Source of the DNA: a virus
Length of the DNA stretch: 39,220 nucleotides
Virus record (IMG/VR): IMGVR_UViG_3300020159_000639
Location: 1 to 39,220 of that record
Strand: one strand, 5' to 3'
In this document: positions 29,482-36,297 of the stretch, piece after piece
Numbering within the stretch: the first letter of the stretch is position 1
How the letters are laid out: every line of letters begins with the position of its first letter
Position numbers and translations under genes: made by a program
Notes under the pieces: model-generated
Databases searched by the model: none
What the model was told of the DNA's origin: nothing
The model's input: only the letters and a program-made list of their open reading frames with translations

Positions 29482-30489
29482 ATGGCTCTAGTCGTAGACA
29501 TCTTTCGAAAACACGTTCCTTTTAAGAAAAAGCAGACCCCTAGCGGTTGGATGAGCTTTGACGCTCCCTGCTGTCATCAACGTGGTGAAAAACCTGACAC
29601 ACGTCAGCGTGGCGGTGTTAAGTTTTCAGACGGGTTTGTCTATAATTGTTTTAACTGCGGCTACACAGCTAGTTGGAAACCCGGTCGTCCTATTAGTCAA
29701 AAACTTAGACAGCTAATGTCGTGGCTAGGTGCTCCAGACGACGACGTTAATCTTATGGTCTTTGAAGCACTAAAGACTGAAAGCGGTATTGAAGATACTA
29801 GTAAAGATCGTGAACTAATTGACTTTGCTAACAAAGAGTTACCAGAAGGTTCTTTACCAATCTCCGAATGGATTACTCAAGATCTTGATCAAGACCTAGA
29901 TCGACAATTAGCCGACGTTGTGAGTTATCTCGTTGATCGAGGCTATGATCCGTTAGATGATCGATTCTATTGGACTCCAATTGATTTAAAAGATCGTGTT
30001 ATTATACCGTTTACCTACGGCGGAAGAACTGTTGGTTGGACAGCTAGAAAAATCAAAGAAGGTAAACCAAAGTACCTATCGGAACAACATCCGAACTTTG
30101 TGTTTAATCTAGATTCGATTACACAAGATCAGCGATACGTATTTGTTGTTGAAGGACCATTTGATGCTCTAGCAGTCAACGGTGTAGCGTTACTACATAA
30201 CGAAATATCTGATCATCAAGCTAGGCTAATTAATAAGATGGGCAAGGAAGTTATTGTTATTCCTGACCAAGACAAAGCTGGTAGTAAATTAATTGAACAC
30301 GCACTTAAATGGGATTGGTCTGTGGCATTTCCTAATTGGGACGACGATGTCAAAGACAGTGCCGATGCTGTAAAGAAGTATGGTAGTTTGTTTGTCACAG
30401 TTGATGCCATCATGACTGCTCAGCAGGGTGCGATACGGATAAATTTATATAAGAATAAATTTGATAAAAAGGTACAAGAAGATGTTTAA
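29482..30489 (+). CDS. 61: DNA primase gp61
   Basis: Makes RNA primers on the lagging strand with helicase gp41. 335 residues (T4 gp61 is 342). N-terminal zinc ribbon: APCCHQRGEK at ~29-36 and VYNCFNCGYTASW, giving CCH...CxxC. The TOPRIM domain follows with DRVIIPFTYGGRTVGWTARK, YVFVVEGPFDALAVNGV (Glu) and VIVIPDQDKAG (DxD). The promoter directly abuts the start codon. It overlaps a 30-residue gene by 8 nt and shares a cluster with gp41. Confidence 0.94.
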   Translation: MALVVDIFRKHVPFKKKQTPSGWMSFDAPCCHQRGEKPDTRQRGGVKFSDGFVYNCFNCGYTASWKPGRPISQKLRQLMSWLGAPDDDVNLMVFEALKTESGIEDTSKDRELIDFANKELPEGSLPISEWITQDLDQDLDRQLADVVSYLVDRGYDPLDDRFYWTPIDLKDRVIIPFTYGGRTVGWTARKIKEGKPKYLSEQHPNFVFNLDSITQDQRYVFVVEGPFDALAVNGVALLHNEISDHQARLINKMGKEVIVIPDQDKAGSKLIEHALKWDWSVAFPNWDDDVKDSADAVKKYGSLFVTVDAIMTAQQGAIRINLYKNKFDKKVQEDV

Positions 30490-30574
30490 GCTATGGCGTA
30501 AATTTAGAGATTGGTTAAAGTATCGTAAGAGAATTAAAGAATTACGTAAACGGGATCCATTTATATACAAATGA
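30482..30574 (+). CDS. 30-residue basic microprotein between gp61 and carbamoyltransferase
   Basis: Too short to be picked up by usual length cut-offs. ATG 30482 overlaps the end of gp61; the stop overlaps the next ATG as ATGA. Sequence MFKLWRKFRDWLKYRKR, then IKELRKRDPFIYK: an amphipathic, strongly basic Trp/Arg/Lys helix and a conserved-looking RDPFIYK end. I recall short phage proteins with this ending. It could bind nucleic acid or membranes, or serve translational coupling. Confidence 0.7.
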   Translation: MFKLWRKFRDWLKYRKRIKELRKRDPFIYK

Positions 30575-31506
30575 TTACATGGGGAATAAATGCCCTAAAT
30601 CATGATATCAGCATTGCGGTATTTGAGGGCAACGAATTAAAAAAATTTAACACTGTTAAAGGTGTTGACAGAGACTCTGATATTATCCGAACATCTCTTG
30701 ATGCCAGCAGTGGCCGTGGTCCAAGTGTTATTGCTTGGTACGAACGTCCTTGGTTAAAGAAGACTCGACAACTGTACGCTGGTCAGTACAATGCGGCCTT
30801 TGATATGAGCGTGGTTCCTAGCAAATGGTTAAAGTCTAGTAATCTTGGCTATGCTAAGATAAAATACTTTCCGCATCACAAAAGCCACGCAGCCGCAGGA
30901 TTCTTTACCAGCCCATTTGACAATGCCACTATCGTTGTGCTTGATGCTATGGGAGAATGGGAGTCTGCCAGTATATGGCAAGGTCGTGGTACTGATCTTA
31001 AAAAGGTCTGGAGCAGAAGCTATCCAAATAGTCTAGGAATTTTTTATTCAGCATTTACACAATTGATAGGTTACAAGCCTGTTTCGGAAGAGTACCTATT
31101 ACAACGTGACAGTGATCTAGGTGATCCTGAGCGATATTTAGAAACTGTGAGAAGTTACTTTGATGGTATCTTAAGCCTGCGATACAATCTACACTGCGGA
31201 GTTTTAGATTGGCCATTTCCTATCAGCTGTGATCAAGATCGTTGGGATATCGCTGCGGCTGTACAGAGAGTGTTTGAAGACCAAGCTGATATGGTCATGC
31301 TGACAGCTAGAAGACTGTCTGACAATAGGAATTTAGTATATATGGGCGGCTGTGCTATGAACAGCAAGTATAACAAGTATCTTGACACACAATGGGATCG
31401 TGTTTGGTCCTTGCCTAATCCAGGTGATCCAAGCAGTGCTATTGGTGCTGCTTTGCTGTCGTTGAACACTAGAATAAAAGCTCCGAGCTTGCTATTAGGC
31501 AAATAA
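30571..31506 (+). CDS. NodU/CmcH-type carbamoyltransferase-like protein, short form
   Basis: 311 residues, about half the usual 550-600 of the family. The N-terminal Kae1-like domain is present: WGINALNHDISIAVFE (metal/nucleotide site), KYFPHHKSHAAAGFFTSPFD (H-H-x-x-H), TIVVLDAMGEWES, SEEYLLQRDSDLGDPERY and LVYMGGCAMNSKYN (GG-AxN). The YrdC-like C-terminal portion seems absent. Full-length members transfer carbamoyl groups to sugars or antibiotics. Aquatic phages often encode such proteins; a role in glycan or DNA modification is possible. Coupled to the microprotein by ATGA. Confidence 0.82.
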   Translation: MITWGINALNHDISIAVFEGNELKKFNTVKGVDRDSDIIRTSLDASSGRGPSVIAWYERPWLKKTRQLYAGQYNAAFDMSVVPSKWLKSSNLGYAKIKYFPHHKSHAAAGFFTSPFDNATIVVLDAMGEWESASIWQGRGTDLKKVWSRSYPNSLGIFYSAFTQLIGYKPVSEEYLLQRDSDLGDPERYLETVRSYFDGILSLRYNLHCGVLDWPFPISCDQDRWDIAAAVQRVFEDQADMVMLTARRLSDNRNLVYMGGCAMNSKYNKYLDTQWDRVWSLPNPGDPSSAIGAALLSLNTRIKAPSLLLGK

Positions 31507-31517
31507 GAATGTATAAT
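31489..31517 (+). promoter_or_regulatory. Sigma70 promoter of gp41, leaderless geometry
   Basis: TTGCTA (31489-31494), 17-nt spacer, consensus TATAAT (31512-31517). The next ATG (31523) begins 5 nt after the -10, so transcription starts at or beside the start codon. Confidence 0.65.
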
Positions 31518-31522
31518 AATTT

Positions 31523-32971
31523 ATGATATCAGAGAAAAGCACAATGACAAAGAATTACGATTATGATGTTCAAAAACTCTATCTAGAAATGATGCTGGCA
31601 GATGCTGAGACATTTGTTAGATGTCAGGGTATTTTTGATCATACATTGTTTGATAGAAAATTACAAGAAGCCGCAGAGTTTGTACACAAGTACGCTGACC
31701 AGTATACTGTATTGCCAGAATTCGACATGGTCAATGCCAGTTGTGGCACAGATCTAAAAAACCCAGGTGAGATCAAAGACGGGCATCTAGACTGGCTCAT
31801 GGACGAGTTTGAATCCTTTACTCGGCACAAGAGCATTGAACGTGCTATTATTAAATCAGCCGATTTATTGGAAAAACACAACTATGGTGAAGTTGAATCC
31901 TTGATCAAAGAAGCTGTACAGATTGGTCTTGCTCGCGACATGGGCACAGACTACTTTGCTGATCCCCGTGGTAGATTAATGGGACTCAAAGACAAAAATG
32001 GACAAGTAAGCACAGGTTGGGCAACCATGGACAAGAAATTGTTTGGAGGCATGAACCGTGGAGAGCTGAATATCTTTGCTGGCGGATCAGGTGCGGGTAA
32101 GAGTTTGTTCTTGGCCAACCTAGGTGTTAACTGGGCAATGAACGGTATGAACGTGGTCTATCTAACATTGGAACTTTCAGAAGCATTGGTTAGTATGCGT
32201 ATTGACTCAATGATCACAGGTGTGTCGACTAGAGAGATTTTCCGAGATCTAGACTCAGTTGAAATGAAAGTTAAGATGGTTGGCAAGAAGTCAGGTATGC
32301 TACAGATCAAGTATATGCCCAGTGGTAAGACCACCAACGATATTCGTGCGTATCTAAAAGAATATGAAATCAAAGTGGGCAAGAAAGTAGACGTACTGCT
32401 GGTAGATTACTTAGACTTGTTAATGCCCATTGGCAAGAAGATATCCGCAGAAAATCTGTTTATCAAAGACAAGTATGTCAGTGAAGAACTACGTAACTTG
32501 GCCATGGAAAAGAAGTGTGTGTTTGTCACTGCCGCACAGTTGAACCGTGGTGCTGTAGAAGAAGTTGAGTTTGACCACAGTCACATTTCAGGTGGACTTT
32601 CAAAGATTCAAATAGCGGACAATGTGTTTGGTATCTTTACAAGTCGTGCTATGCGTGAGCGGGGACGCTATCAACTACAGTTAATGAAGACTCGTAGTTC
32701 CAGCGGCGTGGGTCAAAAGATTGATCTAGAGTTTGACATTGACACCTTACGCATCAGAGACCTGCCAGAAGATCAGCAGGAATCAGACACTCGCAGCAGT
32801 CAGATCATCAGTCAAATTAAAAACAGAACCAGCACAGTCACAGACCCAGAAACAGGTGAAGTCAAGTTGGATCCCAGTCGCGGCATGAACTTTAGCCCAT
32901 CACCCAAGGCCATTGTTGAAAGTACCAAACTCAAACAGTTTATCAATAATCTCAGTCACGATGAAGAATAA
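31523..32971 (+). CDS. 41: Replicative helicase gp41 (DnaB family)
   Basis: 482 residues (T4 gp41 is 475). N-terminal helical domain (DYDVQKLYLEMMLADAETF), linker, and RecA-like core: GWATMDKKLFGGMNRGELNIF, Walker A GGSGAGKS near 192, LTLELSEALVSMRI, Walker B VDVLLVDYLDLL and VFVTAAQLNRGAVEE, with the arginine-finger region SRAMRERGRYQLQLMKTRSS. ATG 31523 is chosen by promoter geometry; the ATG at 31544 is a second possibility. The next gene starts 11 nt before the stop. Confidence 0.95.
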   Translation: MISEKSTMTKNYDYDVQKLYLEMMLADAETFVRCQGIFDHTLFDRKLQEAAEFVHKYADQYTVLPEFDMVNASCGTDLKNPGEIKDGHLDWLMDEFESFTRHKSIERAIIKSADLLEKHNYGEVESLIKEAVQIGLARDMGTDYFADPRGRLMGLKDKNGQVSTGWATMDKKLFGGMNRGELNIFAGGSGAGKSLFLANLGVNWAMNGMNVVYLTLELSEALVSMRIDSMITGVSTREIFRDLDSVEMKVKMVGKKSGMLQIKYMPSGKTTNDIRAYLKEYEIKVGKKVDVLLVDYLDLLMPIGKKISAENLFIKDKYVSEELRNLAMEKKCVFVTAAQLNRGAVEEVEFDHSHISGGLSKIQIADNVFGIFTSRAMRERGRYQLQLMKTRSSSGVGQKIDLEFDIDTLRIRDLPEDQQESDTRSSQIISQIKNRTSTVTDPETGEVKLDPSRGMNFSPSPKAIVESTKLKQFINNLSHDEE

Positions 32972-33197
32972 AGCTGTAGAGTTGTTGAAGTGGCTTCCCG
33001 AAGAACACGAAGTAATTGAAATAGATTGGCCTAAGGTACACAAAAGCATAGGCTTGGCACAGACACAATGGCTGCTTACGCAACACAGAGCAGACTGTCA
33101 AATTGTCCTAGAACGCAAGGACCGTTACTGCCGTTTAATCGCAGAATTCTACAACGAGCACACACTATTGAATTACCGCCTACAGTGGGCTAAATAA
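32961..33197 (+). CDS. Small conserved-looking protein downstream of gp41
   Basis: 78 residues from ATG 32961, inside the end of gp41. Sequence features: KNKAVELLKWLPEEHEVIEID, WPKVHKSIGLAQTQWLLTQH, RLIAEFYNEHTLLNYRLQW. Helical, with several Trp/His. Not recognised. Position suggests it is co-transcribed with the helicase. A late-type box lies at its end for the following gene. Confidence 0.6.
   Translation: MKNKAVELLKWLPEEHEVIEIDWPKVHKSIGLAQTQWLLTQHRADCQIVLERKDRYCRLIAEFYNEHTLLNYRLQWAK
33189..33196 (+). promoter_or_regulatory. Possible late box GCTAAATA before 33201 gene
   Basis: One mismatch to NATAAATA, overlapping the previous stop (CTAAAT), and separated from ATG 33201 by 4 nt (ATTC), one less than the other boxes. 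Supports late expression of the two following genes. Confidence 0.4.
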
Positions 33198-33200
33198 TTC

Positions 33201-33545
33201 ATGCGTGCAAAAGAGTTTATCATCGAACGGTCGTTTCCACAGCGTAAAAGCTCAGTGATGAGCACCACGTTTGAATTCCCCACTATGCTCTCGTCGGATG
33301 CTTATCAGGCCTATAGATTTGGCTTGGCCATGGCTGATCACACTTTGACCTACGCAGAAGGCCCTACTAGCAATCACGCTGTGATAGTGGCCTATACCCC
33401 CGAAGAAGAAGAAATCATCAAGGGTGCTAGTCGCCAGACTGGGCACAAGGGCGTTATAGCCGCAGATCGTGGCAGTCACGAGCCCAAGGATACCTATACA
33501 CAAAGTCCTGTGGCTCAGCCTAAAAAGAACAGGTACGGAATCTAA
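33201..33545 (+). CDS. Unknown protein with capsid-targeting-like N-terminus
   Basis: 114 residues. The start MRAKEFIIERS resembles the capsid-targeting peptides of T4 internal proteins (short, ending in hydrophobic-x-Glu). The middle (YQAYRFGLAMADHTLTYAEG, VAYTPEEEEIIKGASRQTG) and the Lys/Pro-rich end (HEPKDTYTQSPVAQPKKNRYG) match a family I recall in marine T4-like phages, named only as hypothetical. It has a late-like box and is adjacent without spacing to the next gene, whose start is also of this type. It may be a head-core protein. Confidence 0.65.
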   Translation: MRAKEFIIERSFPQRKSSVMSTTFEFPTMLSSDAYQAYRFGLAMADHTLTYAEGPTSNHAVIVAYTPEEEEIIKGASRQTGHKGVIAADRGSHEPKDTYTQSPVAQPKKNRYGI

Positions 33546-34244
33546 ATGCGGTTAACAGAGTTATTTGAAGCAGTCACTGTGACAGTAAATCGAGAACTAA
33601 ATCCCAAGCTGTGGAAGAACGGTGAATTAGACGCTGAAGTCAAAGAACATCTAGTAAAGATTGCTGCTCACTTTGAACAGTTTGTGGGCATAGATTTACC
33701 TGTGAAAGATCTAACCATCACAGGCTCAAATGCCAACTACACATGGACTGCTCACAGCGATCTAGACCTACATCTTATAGTTCCCGGCACTCCCAGTGAA
33801 GAACAGCGTGAGCTGTATTCTGCTAAAAAAGCCCTATGGTCAGAGCAGCATGACATCATGATCCGCGGCATGGAAGTAGAGTGTTATATACAGGGCGAAG
33901 CAGAGCCGCATCACTCAACAGGTGTTTACAGCCTAAACAATGATAGCTGGGTCATAGAACCCAAAAAGGTCAAACCCCAGATTGACGACAATGCTGTAGA
34001 AGCCAAAGAACAGGACTTGATCAATCTTATAGTAATGGCCCTAGAAAACAGTCAACTAGATCAATTGACTCGTGTCAAAGACAAGCTCACAAAGATGCGT
34101 AAAGCTGGACTGGAACGTGCGGGCGAATGGTCAACAGAAAACCTAGTGTTTAAGAGCCTACGCAATCAAGGCTTGATCGATCGACTCACAGAGCGTATCC
34201 GTGAACTAGAAGATCGCGAACTCAGCCTAGAAAATCAACAATAA
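33546..34244 (+). CDS. Nucleotidyltransferase-fold protein with targeting-like N-terminus
   Basis: 232 residues. N-terminus MRLTELFEA again resembles a capsid-targeting peptide (T4 Alt begins MELITELFDE). Next, KDLTITGSNANYTWTAHSD and LDLHLIV show the NTase signature G-S-x(9-10)-S-D-x-D-x-H with both metal-binding Asp. Later YSAKKALWSEQHDI, VECYIQGEAEPHHSTGVYSL (third strand) and a C-terminal helix AGLERAGEWSTENLVFKSLRNQ, given here in pieces. Marine T4-like phages often encode this family. ATG directly follows the previous stop. It may be an enzyme injected with DNA. Confidence 0.78.
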   Translation: MRLTELFEAVTVTVNRELNPKLWKNGELDAEVKEHLVKIAAHFEQFVGIDLPVKDLTITGSNANYTWTAHSDLDLHLIVPGTPSEEQRELYSAKKALWSEQHDIMIRGMEVECYIQGEAEPHHSTGVYSLNNDSWVIEPKKVKPQIDDNAVEAKEQDLINLIVMALENSQLDQLTRVKDKLTKMRKAGLERAGEWSTENLVFKSLRNQGLIDRLTERIRELEDRELSLENQQ

Positions 34245-34255
34245 TACTAGCAGAT

Positions 34256-34263
34256 TATAAATA
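34256..34263 (+). promoter_or_regulatory. Late promoter box TATAAATA
   Basis: Perfect T4 late consensus. Predicted start near 34269 gives a 22-nt leader with CAGGGGAT as ribosome binding site before ATG 34291. Confidence 0.78.
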
Positions 34264-34290
34264 CCCGTATACACCAGGGGATTATATAAC

Positions 34291-34725
34291 ATGCTACACA
34301 TCATCAGAGACCTAGGGGATGATCTCACAAGATTAATCAAAGACGACCCTGTGAGACCTGAAATTCCCCTGGAACAACGAGTCAACGACAACTCAAAAAT
34401 CTACGTGCTCAAAGACGACAACGATCAGCCCATAGCTGTGACCTGCGTGAAGTTTCTCAGCCAAATACCTAAAAGCGTGGAAGATCTAGTAGACACAGTG
34501 GTAAACACCAATACAGCAGTGTTCTATACCATATGGTCATATGCTCAGGGTGCGGGTCGCAGTCTAATAGAACAAGCACAAGAAGAAATCAAGAAAACAC
34601 ATCCAGAAGTTGACACTTATGTAACACTGAGTCCCAAAACAGAAATGGCACGTAAATTCCATCACAAGAATGGTGCTACTACATATAGGGAAAATGATGA
34701 CTCAGTTAACTACATGTACAAGTGA
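34291..34725 (+). CDS. GNAT-like acetyltransferase
   Basis: 144 residues. The strand YVLKDDNDQPIAVTCVKFL, then AVFYTIWSYAQGAGRSLIEQA with the acetyl-CoA-binding pattern (Q-x-G-A-G-R-x-L), and YVTLSPKTEMARKFHHKNGA near the end are features of GNAT folds. I recall similar short GNATs in marine T4-like phages. Late box with normal leader. The acceptor substrate is unknown. A possible terminator follows. Confidence 0.68.
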   Translation: MLHIIRDLGDDLTRLIKDDPVRPEIPLEQRVNDNSKIYVLKDDNDQPIAVTCVKFLSQIPKSVEDLVDTVVNTNTAVFYTIWSYAQGAGRSLIEQAQEEIKKTHPEVDTYVTLSPKTEMARKFHHKNGATTYRENDDSVNYMYK

Positions 34726-34747
34726 AGGCCCACGATCAGCCCTAATA

Positions 34748-34769
34748 GGCGAAGCCGCCGCGATTTTTT
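34748..34769 (+). terminator. Weak terminator after GNAT gene
   Basis: GGCG / CGCC, 4-bp stem with AAGC loop, three further G/C bases, then six Ts. Shorter than the other terminators, so only probable. Confidence 0.45.
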
Positions 34770-34844
34770 AGAGCTGCGATAGCAGCAAGCGAAGCTAGTT
34801 GCAAAGAGGTTTTCAGCTGGCAATAACTGTGTATATTATTCATT

Positions 34845-34883
34845 ACTGTACAACTACTGTAATATCACTGTAGTATAACTGTA
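34845..34883 (+). repeat. Four ACTGTA repeats at exact 11-nt period
   Basis: ACTGTA begins at 34845, 34856, 34867 and 34878; the five bases between copies vary. An ACTGTG lies at 34826. An 11-bp step keeps sites on about the same face of the helix, typical of cooperative binding sites or origin iterons. Confidence 0.8.
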
Positions 34884-34946
34884 GCTTATGCTCGCCTACT
34901 TCGTTGCTCACAGTACTCTACCTTGCGAGTGGGGATATATACACAT

Positions 34947-35057
34947 ATGATGACATCTTTATTAATGGCTCTAACAGCTACAGCATGGACACTATGGCAA
35001 TTGACTAAAATCTCTGCAGTGATACTAGCTATAGTGTTGATTGTGAGTCTAGTTTAA
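34947..35057 (+). CDS. Small membrane protein, 36 residues
   Basis: Below usual gene-length cut-offs. ATGATG start at 34947 with GTGGGG upstream. MMTSLLMALTATAWTLWQ is followed by LTKISAVILAIVLIVSLV, so it has one or two hydrophobic segments with a single charged residue between. A holin-like or inner-membrane microprotein is possible, not shown. Its end overlaps the convergent minus gene by 29 bp. Confidence 0.5.
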   Translation: MMTSLLMALTATAWTLWQLTKISAVILAIVLIVSLV

Positions 35058-35229
35058 CCAGTGAGCAATCCGTACTAAAACGCAGTAGAAACTCTGTGTG
35101 TAGTGGACCTAAAGGCACTGTAAAGCGTGTGCGATTAAGGTGTATTTCATAGTGTAAACTATGGCAACGTATGAACTCAATGACTGATTCAAACTGGGCA
35201 TTGTCTGTGAGCACATAGTATTCAAGCAT
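35029..35229 (-). CDS. Small protein, unknown function
   Basis: 66 residues: LEYYVLTDNAQFESVIEFIR, CHSLHYEIHLNRTRFTVPLG and HTEFLLRFSTDCSLVKLD. Alternating strand/helix pattern of a small alpha/beta domain. No clear Shine-Dalgarno or promoter was found before ATG 35229; it probably follows the 35285 gene in the same transcript. It overlaps the plus-strand membrane microprotein at its end. Confidence 0.5.
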   Translation of the reverse strand: MLEYYVLTDNAQFESVIEFIRCHSLHYEIHLNRTRFTVPLGPLHTEFLLRFSTDCSLVKLDSQSTL

Positions 35230-35273
35230 ACGAATAGTTAGCCCAAATGGGAGTACAGCCCAAAAAAAATCCT

Positions 35274-35286
35274 GTGCAAATTTTTT
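35274..35286. repeat. Direct repeat copy 1, GTGCAAATTTTTT
   Basis: 13-bp perfect copy of 35600-35612; the pair flanks the minus-strand gene 35285-35554. On the minus strand it reads AAAAAATTTGCAC. Function unknown. Confidence 0.6.
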
Positions 35287-35554
35287 AAATAGCGCCTCTA
35301 AGTATGCTCATGGTGATTTCTGTGTCCGCAATGCGATATACGTTGTAGCACTCTCTACGAATCTTCTTTTGTGAGGGTTTTGAGCGTCGACCACCTGCAT
35401 CACTGCTTAATGGCTGTAGCTGTATTTGATTGCTGGTGTCATAGACCTGTATAACACGGGCTAGGATGATTCTATTGTGTTCAGTGACTAGACAGTGATC
35501 TCCAGGTTGTAATGGTGCGCCTGCTATGTCACGATGTTGTAAGTTATAGTTCAT
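35285..35554 (-). CDS. Small protein, unknown function
   Basis: 89 residues: MNYNLQHRDIAGAPLQPGDH, CLVTEHNRIILARVIQVYD, then SNQIQLQPLSSDAGGRRSKP and SQKKIRRECYNVYRIAD. The first part has the strand pattern of an SH3-like/KOW fold (PGDHCLV, ILARVIQV), common in nucleic-acid-binding proteins. It has its own promoter (TTTACA-N17-TATACT) with a 2-nt predicted leader and no ribosome binding site. Identity unknown. Confidence 0.6.
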   Translation of the reverse strand: MNYNLQHRDIAGAPLQPGDHCLVTEHNRIILARVIQVYDTSNQIQLQPLSSDAGGRRSKPSQKKIRRECYNVYRIADTEITMSILRGAI

Positions 35555-35562
35555 AGTGTGTT

Positions 35563-35591
35563 AGTATAGAAAAAGAGTTAGGGAATGTAAA
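35563..35591 (-). promoter_or_regulatory. Sigma70 promoter with near-leaderless start
   Basis: TTTACA (35591-35586), 17-nt spacer, TATACT (35568-35563) on the minus strand. Predicted +1 near 35556 and ATG at 35554, so only ~2 nt of leader. Confidence 0.68.
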
Positions 35592-35599
35592 AAACTAGC

Positions 35600-35612
35600 G
35601 TGCAAATTTTTT
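35600..35612. repeat. Direct repeat copy 2, GTGCAAATTTTTT
   Basis: Perfect match to 35274-35286, 326 bp away, upstream of the promoter of the gene at 35285-35554. Confidence 0.6.
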
Positions 35613-35728
35613 GTGGTTAAGTACTTACAGATTCGAGGTGGTGATTTGCTACCACTAGTAGCTACGTTAGTACACACTAACATGTATGCCCCAGACCTCA
35701 CCATGACCGGCCATACCACCACCGACCT
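35613..35728. other. Short intergenic region with hairpins
   Basis: Two adjacent hairpins: GCTAC-CACTA-GTAGC (35648-35662) and a perfect GTTAGT-ACAC-ACTAAC (35666-35681). A 15-codon minus frame (MAGHGEVWGIHVSVY, ATG near 35704) has a GGTGGTGGT upstream, but it is too short to call. It may be a transcript end for the operon above. Confidence 0.4.
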
Positions 35729-35950
35729 CTACCTCAGACCGTTGATCAATGTCTGAACATCGTCAGTGATGTCATCATAGCCATCCATCACAGCAGCAAT
35801 CATCAGCTGGTGAATGGTCTCGGCATCCCGTTGATGTGTCGCGGGTAGACTACGCTTGAGCAGCTCTACATCCTGCTGCGAGTCGCAGTTCCACAGCAGC
35901 TCTGCTAGCTGATACTGTTGCTGTGTAAGTCCTTGTAGTGTAATAGTCAT
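35729..35950 (-). CDS. Small helical protein, unknown function
   Basis: 73 residues: LQGLTQQQYQLAELLWNCDSQ, DVELLKRSLPATHQRDAETIH and QLMIAAVMDGYDD. I recall similar short proteins (L--KQ--LA--LW then LP...A) in phages, unnamed. ATG overlaps the stop of the gene before it as ATGA, so coupled in a four-gene minus operon starting at 36484. Confidence 0.65.
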   Translation of the reverse strand: MTITLQGLTQQQYQLAELLWNCDSQQDVELLKRSLPATHQRDAETIHQLMIAAVMDGYDDITDDVQTLINGLR

Positions 35951-36057
35951 ACCATAGACCAGTAGACTGTGAGCACAGCAGCATAGCCTATGAGTGCTGG
36001 CTTAAGCTGCGACCATGTGTCCTTAATGATCCAGCGAGCGTATTCCGTGTCGTTCAT
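35947..36057 (-). CDS. 36-residue membrane microprotein
   Basis: Short gene missed by length cut-offs. MNDTEYARWIIKDTWSQLKP is followed by a hydrophobic segment ALIGYAAVLTVYWSMV. TAAGGA lies 6 nt before ATG 36057. The stop overlaps the next ATG. One transmembrane helix near the C-terminus. Confidence 0.7.
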   Translation of the reverse strand: MNDTEYARWIIKDTWSQLKPALIGYAAVLTVYWSMV

Positions 36058-36066
36058 AGTAGTTCC

Positions 36067-36297
36067 TTAGGTGTAGTGTTTAACAAGTCCGCCCACACAT
36101 AGTAGTATGGCCACAGCATTGATCAGCATCTGTGGGTAGTTCTTTACCCTAACAGTCCATGTAAAGTAGCATAGGCCGCCCAAGAGTCCCATCATGATGT
36201 TCCAGGGATGTAGCTGCGGATAGTAGCTCATGATCACATACATGACTAGGATGAACACAGTGCCTGTCCACTGTATGACTTCGTTGACTTTATTCAT
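36067..36297 (-). CDS. Small membrane protein with about three helices
   Basis: 76 residues from ATG 36297, which overlaps the previous gene by 8 nt; an upstream in-frame ATG at 36339 would lie deep in that gene. Segments: VIQWTGTVFILVMYVIMSYY, NIMMGLLGGLCYFTWTV and MLINAVAILLCVGGLVKHY. Reminiscent of the repeat of PnuC/SWEET-like small transporters (YP-LHPWN, W-VRVKNYPQMLIN), but too short for a full transporter. Likely inner membrane. Confidence 0.68.
   Translation of the reverse strand: MNKVNEVIQWTGTVFILVMYVIMSYYPQLHPWNIMMGLLGGLCYFTWTVRVKNYPQMLINAVAILLCVGGLVKHYT

Larger units (their letters stand above)
34726..34946. other. Non-coding boundary between late plus block and early minus block
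   Basis: 221 nt without a recognisable gene. It holds the weak terminator (34748), a 5-bp hairpin GCTGC-GATA-GCAGC (34773-34786 region), and a phased array of ACTGTA elements (34845-34883). It may hold an origin or regulatory region; nothing else is seen. Confidence 0.6.

Noticed and set aside
34726-34946. tRNA or structured RNA gene in the gap
   Set aside because: Short hairpins are visible but no cloverleaf with D, anticodon and T arms could be traced.
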